The notes beneath the pieces are model-generated. The model was not told the origin of the DNA. It did no database searches and saw nothing but the letters and a program-made list of their open reading frames with translations. Made by a program: the position numbers and the translations under genes. A DNA stretch of 64,000 bases from Lycium barbarum (taxonomy: Eukaryota > Streptophyta > Magnoliopsida > Solanales > Solanaceae): contig NC_083338.1 of assembly GCF_019175385.1 (NCBI RefSeq), forward strand, positions 96,158,062-96,222,061, given 5' to 3'. The stretch's first letter is position 1; each line of letters starts with the position of its first letter. Shown here piece by piece: positions 54,906 to 64,000 of the stretch.

Positions 54906-57760
54906 GTTATGTCTTTGGGGCACACCTACGCGCTCATTTACCAGATACAGCATACAGACGACTCGTACATAAATGAATATCAGACGGGGCTCCACACTGG
55001 TGCCTACAACCATATATACTGCATAGAAGCCGGCAAGGCTATCATACTATACATAACGTACCGAAGCATACATACACACGACCGATAGGGCCGCCACGGC
55101 GGATGGGCCGCCCAAACACAATTTACACAACGCGTCCAAACAAAACTGTACATTACCCACGTCTATGTCTACAGACCTCTAATACGGAACAACAGAATCA
55201 GATGGCGGGACAGGGCCCAGACGTACCCTGAATAAACATAAACATATACATTGGAAGAGTATGTACCCAAAACGTCGGCTCCGGAACAAAGGGAGCACTC
55301 CGAACCGCAAAAGGGAAATCCTACGCCGGTGGGTCACCAAAATGTGAATCTGTACCTGCGGGCATGAAACGCAGCCCCCAAAGAAAGGGGGTCAGTACGA
55401 AAGATGTACTGAGTATGCAAAGCTTGAAATACAGAAAACGAGGTCATAACCGAAGTAAAATGTACAGAACGTAGGCACAATAGCCAGAATACCAAAGTGT
55501 TGCATCTGACGTACAAATCATACATAAAAGGTTCCGGAAGACAAATACGGCAATCAAAATGCCAAAATACTTTGCTTTCTTTTGAAAAACATCTCCGTCT
55601 CATACACACAGAAAATCAAACACACAATTACCGCGGCCAAAAGTCCAGCGGTCACTATCACACATACCGCGACCAAGTGTCCAGCGGTTAGCATCCCAAA
55701 CCCGACATACCGCGGTCAGGGGTCCAGCGGTCAACATCACATAGTGCGGCATACCGCGGTCAGGGGTCCAGCGGTCAATGTCGCACACACCGCGGTCAGG
55801 GGTCCAGCGGTCAATATCACATAGTGCGCACAATAATATAAATGCCAACTTTATTACTTTCCAAACATAAATCACACATGCCAGAATCATGCATCAGGAA
55901 AAATACAGAAGGTAAGTAGCTTATCCAGAATATCAGAATACTTACTTTTATATCATACAAGAATAGCTCAAGTGAGACAAACGAAGGAAGTTTCGGAACT
56001 TGTGGGCCCACCTCGGGTCAAGTCGAGGTGGCGGATATAAATTACAACATTGGACTTTATGAAGTCATCCATGAAGGTTTCAAAGCAATCCGAATACGCT
56101 TGTGGAAGTTATGGATGTTTAGACACTTTTCCAACAAAACATAAGAACTATAGTTCAATTACATTGAACGAATAGTATTCAAAATCAAACTCGGGTTTCG
56201 ATGGACAGAATTGTTCCCGAGGCTTAAGTCTTGACCTAGTATACATAGGACATGCCAAAAGAAGGAAAGAGTGAGCTTTACATACCTTAGTTGCACCTTA
56301 CGCTCGCTCAAATTCGATTCCCGTTTCGCCCAAAATCTACAAATGGTCATATTTACCAATTGTGAGTTATAACTTCTAAGAGTTCTCTTGAATTCATGTT
56401 TATCTACCGAAATTTCGGCAGCATTTCCCCTATACATATAGCATCCCCGAGACTTAGCTCAGCCCAATATATCAACAACAGCATCCCAACAATCCAACAA
56501 CATCAATAATTATCATATAAAACACAATATAACATAACTAGTCATCTTTCCAACATAATGTCGTAACCTTCATTCCAACTTCATATTTTCAAATCAATAT
56601 CGACATTCTCGTATTCATTACTAATCAAGATCATTACAACACAATTTGGAAGCACTTCATATCATTTCCACAAAATATTCACAAGATATACAAAATATAC
56701 AAACTTTCCACCAAAACCATAATCCACCTAAACTTTCAATTTTCAACATAAACATCCACAATATATTCTTATCTTCCAAGTTCACTTACAACCACAACAA
56801 TTTGCATCTTACAACTTCATTCTCATAATTACATAAACTATAATAAAATCACATACTTTCCGACAACCACTTAACAACAATTTTCTCATGCCAACTAGAA
56901 CCATTAACCTTCCATTTTCATCACAAGACTACCACAACCCAATTAACATACTAAATAATATTTGTTCATCTTCCTTTTTCCCTACACTACACGGCCACAC
57001 ACATACATTCACAACACACAAAATTTCATGATTTTCATACACTTTACACATGCTACAACATATATACACACACGGCCACATGCCATCTTACATACCTACT
57101 TTGCAAACTTCCATATTTCCATACTTTCTACTCATTTCTACATACTACAACACAAATAAACCTTCATAACATAATAAAAAGGAATTGATTCTTACCTTTT
57201 CTTCAAGTTCTTCACTTGCCACCAAAACCACTTTCTTGCCAAAATAATTATACCACTTTGTAGAGAATCTTGCACTTAGTAGTAATTCCAAAAGAGATGG
57301 ATTTTTGAACCAAAGAATTGAGCTCCAAGAATTTTTTTCTTTTTCCTTTCTTTTTCTCTAACTTGGCCGTGAGCCTCTCCTTCTCTTTTTCTCTCAATTT
57401 CTTTTGATTTCTTGAAACTTCTAGGTATAATGACTCATCAATGATCTCTTATATTAATTTAACACATGGATAATTAATAAATCCATGGGCTTGGGCCTTT
57501 AGTTGGCCGGCCACCCCATCTCTTTTGGGCCCCCTTTTTCTTTCCATTTTTTTGAGCCCAATTCATTAAAATTCTTATTTTGTAATTCCCGAAACTAATT
57601 CCCAAAATTCAAATTTTGCCCTTCGCCTCCTCTCGTATTTCCACACCAATGTTATCATAGCCGGCACATTCATACTAAGTAAGGTCCAAATATAGCCTCA
57701 TTCATTACAAGTCAAGTTATCTCGAATTTTTCCGAATATGCAAAAATGCCGGATATAACA
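54906..57760 (-). repeat. Long LTR related to LTR B, minus orientation
   Basis: On the minus strand it starts TGTTATATCCGGCATTTTTG at 57760. It contains the same block as LTR B (CATACTCAGTAC..CGTACTGAC..CATGCCCGCAGGTA, at about 55355-55420) and a CG-rich minisatellite at the matching place. The left border is approximate and no duplication was found, so it may be truncated. From 56440 to 57180 it is AC-rich on the plus strand (ACACACGGCCACA), which keeps some meaningless frames open. Confidence 0.7.
55630..55825 (-). repeat. CCGCGGTC / CCAGCGGTC minisatellite
   Basis: Five units of about 36-44 bp carry TACCGCGGTCAGGGGTCCAG CGGTCA or variants, from 55630 to 55825. They occupy the same relative place as the 54-bp array in LTR B. 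The internal CCGCGG makes each unit partly palindromic. Confidence 0.8.
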
Positions 57761-58194
57761 ATTATCCACGGAAGAAGTATTAGGACATTACTATGTACTT
57801 GAGTTGCAGCAAATGCTGATGTTACTGAAGTGTCTTCAATAGGAACCTCCAAATCTACAACCTCTGTCCTTTTCATATGAAAAATATTAGAAGTTTAGGA
57901 CCCATTCGGACAAGCAAAAAAGAAAGGTATAAATTCGAAAAAAAAAAACCTAAAATCAAATGGCTGACAAAGAAAGATTAAAAATTTAAGTTAAAGACAT
58001 TAGACTCTAACGTGAGCTTCTGTTAGTAGGTTTACACTTAACACTTAAAGAGTTAAAAGACTTAAAGACATGGGCTTGGACATATTCTTAAAAACACGGG
58101 CCTTAAACAATAATGTGAAATAAGTAGACCAGAGATCAAATTAATGATTAAAAGGTATAAAATATTTATAATTATTTCTGAAAACTAATATTAT
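57761..58194 (-). other. Possible further piece of the MULE gene
   Basis: On the minus strand from 57876 a short open segment reads MKRTEVVDLEVPIEDTSVTS and then AFAATQVHS. It could be a small exon belonging to the transposase remnant upstream (58400-59563), but this is weak. The remainder is AT-rich and non-coding. Confidence 0.25.
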
Positions 58195-58400
58195 ATATAT
58201 AAATAATTATAAAATTTATGTATATAATTTATCGGTTTGGTTCGGTTATTTTTTAATATAACCATAACCAAACCAAATATTATCGGTTTTTAAAATTTAA
58301 AACCAAATCAAACCAAACCAAACCAAATGTCGGTTTTTTATTCGGTTTGGTTAAATTTTCGGTTTGGTTTTGGTTTTAACCAAAACTGTGAACAGCCCTA
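58195..58400. repeat. CGGTTTGGTT-rich dispersed repeat ending AACAGCCCTAG
   Basis: The block contains many CGGTTTGGTT and AACCAAACCA words in both orientations. It ends GTGAACAGCCCTAG, the common border of a nightshade MITE-like repeat whose inverse begins CTAGGGCTGTTCAC. It truncates the MULE transposase exon that reads into it from the right. Confidence 0.55.
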
Positions 58401-59563
58401 GTTTCAGACACACCATGACCAAATTGATTATCAGGATTTACACTAATATTATTTTGAAGTAAATCTCCAATATCAACGATATCTTCATCAGGTTCACTTT
58501 CTATTTCACTCTCTTCATCATCTCCTGAAGGATCGTCATCCTCTGAACTTTCGGAGCTAATTTCAGCATTTGCATCATTATACAAATCAATGCTGGCCTC
58601 AGCTTCTCTGTGGAGAAAAGGAAGGAACTATATTAATAAATTGTAGTAAGATTGTAGGATATATAAGAAAGTTTTTTCTCTTAGCAGAAAATTTATACGA
58701 GTACTAACACATTTAAAAGTTAAAAAATGCAACAATTTTGAGGTTTCTAATAAACTTGTTCTAACACTAAATAATAGTGCAACAGTTGGTAGTACAAATA
58801 TCTTCTTGGGAGTACATATAATTTGACTAATTTATTTGTTGAAGATATATAAGCCCAAGCTATCGGAAAAATATAATTTGTTGTTTTACGTGGCCTCATA
58901 TTCTCTATGGCTACTACTAATATGTCTTTGACTACTTGAGCCTTCATCAAATGATCGATGACCATGCCTGCTAGGACCTGCACCAAATGATTGACGGAAA
59001 TCATGTGTTGCACTATATGATGACACATTGGTGTGAGATTGATTATAGAAATTTGGATTGTCGTGCATCGGCAATTGCTGGAACGATGGTTGAATAATCG
59101 GTTTTGCAAAATGAGGCTGACTGGACATGGCAAATTCATAATTTTGAGCCAACAAATTCATGCGATAACCATGCTGACCACTCATTTGAAATACATTATT
59201 TTGATTTGTTGACTTGGTCTTTACATAAATCTCCAAAATATTTATATCGATCTTATCCGCAAATTTTTGAGGTATGGCGAAAAATTGTAGCAAGGACTGG
59301 TTCTTCTCAATTTTAAACTCAATGAACCTTGTATTGTTACCTTGAAATGAGCATGGATATTTTCTAGAAATATCGATTTGAATATTTTCACTATCTATCC
59401 CCAATTTCTCATGCAATAATTCAACCAATTCAGCATGGTTCGTTGAAATAGACATGCTAAGAATCATTTTGGCACCTTCAGTATACCTGAATCCATTCAT
59501 TTCAGTAATTATTTCGCCACCCCAATACAAAGCAACCATCACATTATGTTCAAAATTGGTCAT
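58401..59563 (-). pseudogene. MULE transposase N-terminal fragment (two exons)
   Basis: Exon 1 runs from the ATG at 59563 to 58890 and exon 2 from 58607 to about 58401. The 282-bp intron (GTAAAA...CCACAG) keeps the frame, giving ...YEA-TEAEASIDLYNDAN. The N-terminus MVALYWGGEIITEMNGFRYT and ILEIYVKTKSTNQ are typical of the PB1-like N-terminal domain of plant Mutator-like transposases. It is followed by a Ser/His/Gln-rich linker and an acidic segment (SSESSEDDDPSGDDEESEIE). The catalytic DDE and SWIM regions are missing because a repeat interrupts at about 58400. It probably once mobilised elements like the TIR elements nearby, but that link is inference. Confidence 0.7.
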
Positions 59564-60038
59564 CTTTACTCCTACACACGAAAATAAATTAAAACTATAG
59601 TTTTATTTTAACATATTTGACTTAATTAACTCATACCTGTTGAATTTTTGAATGTTAATCCAACAATAGGGCACACAAGTAGAAGCTTTGCTGAAAATTG
59701 TTGGAATGTGTTTGAACATTCGTTTTATACATTATATTCTATAATGATCTGTGGTTTTGTTCGAAAAGTATGAGGAAGAGGGACTTTAGCATTTTTTTCG
59801 TTATTGTGTGTCACATTTTACAAGTAAAACGTAACTGTAGATAACGTTTTATAGTCAAATCAGTCAGAAGGATTCCCAATTTGCAGGATTCTCTGCAAGA
59901 TTCGATTGCATGTGCCTAGTTTCAAAAGAAACGTTACTGTCAGTTATGTTTTATGCTGAAGTCATAACTACAGCTTACGACTTTAAGATCAATCAATGTC
60001 AGATTTCGTAGAAAGACTCTTTGTACCTGGATTGTCTA

Positions 60039-60094
60039 AATTTGTTACTGCCAGTAACGTATTAGCCATAATACGTTATTGGCAGTAACAAATT
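60039..60094. repeat. 25-bp-arm hairpin
   Basis: The left arm AATTTGTTACTGCCAGTAAC GTATT and the right arm AATACGTTATTGGCAGTAAC AAATT pair at 24 of 25 positions (the other can be G-U in RNA) around the loop AGCCAT. The stem is nearly perfect and AT-rich outside a GCC core. Confidence 0.9.
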
Positions 60095-60340
60095 ATATTT
60101 TAACGTCGTTAACCCGTGGCTTTTTTGTCCATTGGAATTTTTGAATAAAATAATACTTAATACGTTACTTAGGAATACGTTTATGCTAGTTATGTTAACT
60201 TTCAAAAAAACGTATTATTTTGATGAATTGGCTTAAATAATAGCTTACTTTGATCAAAAATTCAATCGTGCCTACGATTAGTGAGACCAAGTCAAAAGCA
60301 ACAGGTATAACCGTTGACGTTATAAAGTTAATACCAAACC

Positions 60341-60400
60341 GATACGATATTATACCTCCAAACCATGTACGATACGATATTATACCTCCAAACCATGTAT
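60341..60400. repeat. 30-bp direct duplication
   Basis: GATACGATATTATACCTCCA AACCATGTAC is repeated at once with one final base changed. Pure tandem, no flanking element seen. Confidence 0.9.
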
Positions 60401-60520
60401 AAAGTTAATAACCTGCTGATATGATATTGTACATTCCAGGGGTGGACCTAATTGGCACACAACATGGTTTTTTTTTAAAAAAAAAAATCTTTATTGAGTG
60501 TGTCCTGAAATTTAGGGAAA

Positions 60521-60596
60521 TTTTAAGGAATACTACACTTGGCAAGGCCCTAAAAATTTTAAGCAATACTACACTTGGCAAGACCCTAAAAGATTT
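60521..60596. repeat. 36-bp direct duplication
   Basis: Units beginning TTTTAAGGAATACTACACTT and TTTTAAGCAATACTACACTT start at 60521 and 60557, then a third start TTTTAAAAG at 60593. Substitutions are few. Confidence 0.85.
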
Positions 60597-60898
60597 TAAA
60601 AGATGTACCTCATCTTATTAAAAGGTTGAAAGTTGAATTCCAATTTTATACAAGTAACATAAAGGTAATTATAGTACAGCTTTGGCTTTGCAGGATCGAC
60701 AACAAAAAATTGAAATACTAATTAATATGCATGCTGGATTGGCAAACAAAAGGAACGGTTTGTATAGATATTAAAAGTTAAGAAATAGATTTACTTGCTC
60801 AAAATGCATTAAAAAAAGTTTCGGAGTGAGAAGCTTTAATGCAGTAAGTGGTAGTTCGGTTTAGAGACAAGCTACGATGGATCAGTACTTAAAAATTA

Positions 60899-62112
60899 AG
60901 CAAAAGTCATAGACCGCCCCCTAAACTTGTCCACAAATTCCTCATGGCCACCTAAACCTAAACTTGTTTCAATTTGACACTCGAACTCTTCAAAACCTGT
61001 ACCTATTGAATACTTTTTGCTGAGTTGGTATAATGTGTGTGTTGCACTTAGTTGAAGCGCGTGAGGAGGGTAACCTCTTTTTTTTTTTTTTTTTGTGGGA
61101 AGGGTAATCTAATTTAGCATTTCCTTTTTAATTTTTATTTTATCTTCTTCTTCATCTTACTTTGCCATCATTGACCACCAACCCCGTCGCTGCCGCCGTC
61201 CACTCTTCTCCTTCCTCTTTTTTCTCCGGCCACTTCACCATTGTAATTTTTAATTTCCATCACCGCTGCCACCCCGCCATTTTTTCATCCTCTTTTGGAT
61301 GATGACCACCATCTCTGCCACTAGCCACCGCCTCGTCGTTTTTCTTTCTTCAGATTTAAAAATGCTACCACCATTTTTTTCTTTTTCAAATCTGAGTTGG
61401 CCATCAAGAAAAAAAGATATCAGATTTGGGTCTCAAAACTTTTCCGGCGAATCTCCATTTTTTGCGGCAAGTAGAAATGATTCGGAAAATAATTTCTCTG
61501 AGATTATAAAAAAACTCTAATCTCTAAAGAATCCACAACACAAGAAGGAAAAGAACCCAAAATAAATCAATAAAAACTCAAAAAATTACGTTCTTGAATT
61601 ACCAAAAGATCGAAAGATTGTATCCATTAACTTGTATCACATCCTCCTTTTTTTGCTCCTTATATCAATGAGAAATTAGTCGAGGAAGCAAGTTTTTGTA
61701 TCGGTGGAGTCTTCTTTTAGTTGGATAAAAGAAGAGAAAACATATTGATATCAAAGAAGAAGAAAAGAAGAAATGGGGGTGGCAGGGGACGGGGTTCTGT
61801 AGCAGGGGAAGGGTGCTGTGGATGGGGGTGGTAGGATCCTTTTCTTTTTTGCATAAAATACTCCTTTTTCATTCACTAAAATATTTTTTAATTATTATAG
61901 AACTTAAATGCCATGTGTCCACAGTTAATTTGTCACTTGCCACGTCACTGGAAAGTGTAACTCACACACTTTACATTTTTGGCAGATTATTAAAAAAGTA
62001 TCTAATTGGTTCAAATTCGGAATAGTATAAGTGTTCAATAGGTACAAGTCTGAGTTGAGGTGGCCATGAGGAATTTGTAGATAAGTTTAGGGGGTTGTCT
62101 ATGACTTTTGCC
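60899..62112. mobile_element. Mutator-like nonautonomous element, exact 9-bp duplication
   Basis: The ends AGCAAAAGTCATAGACCGCC and, inverted, GGCAAAAGTCATAGACAACC continue into CCCTAAACTTGTC / CCCTAAACTTATC. The direct repeat TAAAAATTA flanks it exactly at 60890-60898 and 62113-62121. The 1214-bp interior has a GC-rich pyrimidine-rich part (61150-61350, GCTGCCGCCGTCC, ACCACCATCTCTGCC) that looks like a captured 5' exon or UTR and so could make it a Pack-MULE, but no protein was recognised. Confidence 0.88.
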
Positions 62113-62447
62113 TAAAAATTATAATGCGAGGATAAGTAAAACAGAAATTATTTCTTGTAGAATGTTAAATATTTTTTTTTCATCTGTTGACAGTTTAATT
62201 TGATAAATTACATAATTGTATAATATTATATAATTTAAAATATTAGTTTTTTTAAAACAAAATAAAAAAGTTCTTACTATAATGAGGATTAGTTTGGTGG
62301 TTTTAGTATTTTGTATTACTAATATTTATATTTTTATTGCACATTCTTTCCCGCATTAAATAATATATAAATTTCGCATAATGTTATACATATATTCTTG
62401 TGCAAAAACTAAAAGGAAAAATCAAACATTATTTTAATTAATATCTT
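62113..62447. other. AT-rich spacer
   Basis: No gene or clear repeat between the Mutator-like element and the LINE poly(A) end. Confidence 0.5.
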
Positions 62448-62639
62448 TCTTTTTTTTTTTTTTTGGTGAAAACGACATTTTATTTAAATACTAAGGCACT
62501 ACATGAGTAGTGGTAGAGCTAGATGCACCATCATGGATGGTGAGTACAAAGTGGTTTTCTAAGCTTGCCAACTTAGTACACACATACACTGCTACACATT
62601 TACTAAAGACACTCACTCCTTTTCTGCATTAACTATTTG

Positions 62640-63803
62640 AGTTAATTCCCTAAAAGATTATGTTGCGACAATTACTTATTAATATCACTTTTATTTATTT
62701 TAAAACTAGAATATCACTCAACTATCCTTATTTTTCTCAAAAAATACTAAACATTACAAAACCCTTCTTCTCTCCTAGTTGGCATGTCATGTCACATTAA
62801 AATTTATTTTGTTAATAATAAACTTATGGAATTATTTTAAAAACCTCCTTCCAAATTTGCCTTTATAACACTTAGTTCCCTTTACACTAGCCTCCCTTAT
62901 TTTGATTCTTTTGTAACCAAACTAATTTTAAATACTAAAAAATATTTATGTTGCTATTATACCCTTTTGTAACCTTATTTATAATGTTTAAACTTTTGAC
63001 AATAATAGTTTCTCATTGATCGTAAGATTTTTCCTAATTCATAACTATCTAATTTTATAGGTAAAAGTGCTGGTGTTTTTTTTTTTTTTTTGTGCTTGAA
63101 AATTTTAATCTCGAACACTAAAACATGAAATTCAACAACTGTGATATGAAAATTGATTCAAAACTTATTGCAATAATACAATTATAAGAATTTAAAAAAT
63201 GGATTATTCATCTCACCCTCTAAACACTAAAAGCGAGATGTGCTCCTTTTAGCCTAAATATTGTTATTAATAACATGATTATAAGAATAAAGAGAAATAT
63301 TACCGTAACACTAGAATTTAGGATTTCTCATAGTGATGTTACATTAACACTATAATTTAGGATTTCTTAGTTAGATATAAGATAGTTTCAAATTTTTAGC
63401 CTAACTATCAATATAATAATCCTAACAATTTTAGGGTGAGAGAATTGTTATGAACATTGTTCGCATGACTAAAATATAAAAGGGTAAATTTGGAGTATGA
63501 TTTTTAATAACTTAAACAAGTTTGGTTACAAAAATTAAAATAAGGGAGGTTAGTGCAAATATTTAAACCACAAGGGAACTAAGTGTTATCAAGACAAACT
63601 CGGAGCGAGGTCTTTGAAATTATTCCATAAATTTATTATTAAAAAATAAAATTTTAATGTGACATGGCATACCAACTAGGAGAGAAAGAGGTTTGTAATG
63701 TTTAGTATTTTTTGAGGAAAATGGGGATAGTTGAGCGATATTCTAGTCAGTAATATTATGAGACAATTGTCAAAATATGGGTGACCTTTTAGGGAATTAA
63801 ATC
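62640..63803. mobile_element. Long-TIR (about 300 bp) nonautonomous element in the LINE
   Basis: Inverted arms (about 62640-62950 and 63500-63803) match along roughly 300 bp. For example CAAAAAATACTAAACATTAC and TCTCTCCTAGTTGG occur on the plus strand at left and on the minus strand at right. The flanks share TTAACTATTTG (62629-62639 and 63804-63814), within the 8-11 bp range known for Mutator-like elements. No transposase. Removing it rejoins the LINE frame (QIV-NAEKE-stop). Confidence 0.82.
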
Positions 63804-64000
63804 TTAACTATTTGTTTTGCAAAGTCTGGAGGACGTGTCATACTACAAAGTTGATTACACATTGGAAGCCTAGAACATAAAGTAGCCAAAACATGAGCAA
63901 ACTTGTTTTCTTCTCTGAAGCTATGTCGCACCACTGGATTCCCCAACCTCCTCAATAGGCACCTGCAATCCGAAATGAGAGTTTGATAGTTAAGGCTAGG
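63797..64000 (-). pseudogene. LINE ORF2 C-terminus with RNase H-like domain
   Basis: The frame from the window edge reads PSLNYQTLISDCRCLLRRLG, then VVRHSFREENKFAHVLATLC. This fits the second half of an RVT_3-type RNase H: ISDCR with a catalytic-type Asp, and a REENKFAHVLA helix close to the usual REANxxAD.LA. Plant L1 lineages often carry such a domain after the reverse transcriptase. The stop at 63797-63799 comes from the inserted TIR element. The native stop was a few codons further on. Length and integrity upstream are unknown. Confidence 0.7.

Larger units (their letters stand above)
59564..60898. other. Region upstream of the MULE fragment
   Basis: No gene. Contents: scattered TTACTGTCAGTTATG/AACGTTAC words (59820-60110), one strong hairpin (60039-60094), a 30-bp duplication (60341-60400) and a 36-bp duplication (60521-60596). 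The 5' UTR and promoter of the MULE gene should be here but no TATA box is clear. Confidence 0.5.
62448..64000 (-). mobile_element. LINE 3' end with poly(A) tail, minus strand
   Basis: On the minus strand the element enters at 64000, ends its reading frame with an RNase H-like domain, continues through a 3' UTR (62628-62465) and ends in about 16 A residues (the T run at 62448-62464). A long-TIR element (62640-63803) interrupts it just after the AKQIV codons. This is the structure of a plant L1-type LINE. The 5' part is off the window. Confidence 0.7.

Noticed and set aside
55582..55824. Frames with repeated RGPAVNI peptide
   Set aside because: Produced by the CCGCGGTC minisatellite in an LTR.
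56646..57159. AC-rich plus-strand frames (His/Thr/Ile-rich)
   Set aside because: Low-complexity LTR sequence with no domain.
1..64000. CRISPR arrays, bacterial operons, organellar DNA insertions
   Set aside because: No spaced short repeats of that type, no rRNA/tRNA clusters and no plastid or mitochondrial genes were seen.

Overview
This window is nuclear DNA of a flowering plant, very probably a member of the Solanaceae. The intron-split genes, AT-rich spacers and repeat families support this: Tourist-like MITEs with GAGCC(T/C)GTTTGG ends, a nightshade-type SINE, and long Ty3 LTRs with cytosine- and guanine-rich minisatellites. The genus cannot be fixed from the sequence. No rRNA, tRNA gene, CRISPR array or organellar gene was found.

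Only one host gene looks complete. It is a seven-exon, minus-strand gene (9267-16185) for a 635-residue class 3 (mono/diacylglycerol) lipase. All its splice phases agree and the GHSLGGG serine motif is present. Almost everything else is transposable elements, often nested.

Layout. 1-8612: a three-deep nest. A chromovirus tail with its 3' LTR (A) sits inside the pol of a second Ty3 element with a 2.7-kb LTR (B). B sits inside the RNase H region of a Tork-like Copia element on the minus strand (C). 9267-16185: the lipase gene, with a SINE in intron 1. 16.6-19.8 kb: a cluster of nonautonomous DNA transposons (Tourist, Stowaway-like and Mutator-like, several with exact target-site duplications). 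22482-39041: a 16.6-kb Tat-type Ty3 element on the minus strand. It has LTRs, primer site and integrase, plus a plus-strand (antisense) two-exon coiled-coil gene. A 4.5-kb solo LTR has jumped into that gene's intron. The element's gag, protease and RT region is replaced by a truncated Athila element, which itself carries a hAT MITE. 39.1-43.3 kb: a long-TIR element split by a small Ale-type Copia element whose LTRs start TA instead of TG. 43426-50542: a 7.1-kb nonautonomous Helitron carrying host gene pieces, one resembling nucleosome assembly protein 1. 50.5-57.8 kb: convergent copies of one LTR family, MITE-like units, a Pol III B-box repeat, and a minus-strand LTR related to B. 57.8-64 kb: a broken MULE transposase gene, a strong hairpin, a Mutator-like element with an exact 9-bp duplication, and the 3' end of a LINE with an RNase H tail, interrupted by another long-TIR element.

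The window is best read as one host gene bounded by layered insertions whose relative order can be reconstructed. The most unusual items are the antisense coiled-coil gene inside the Tat element, the Pack-Helitron, the TA-starting LTRs, and the set of Mutator-like elements with intact duplications.
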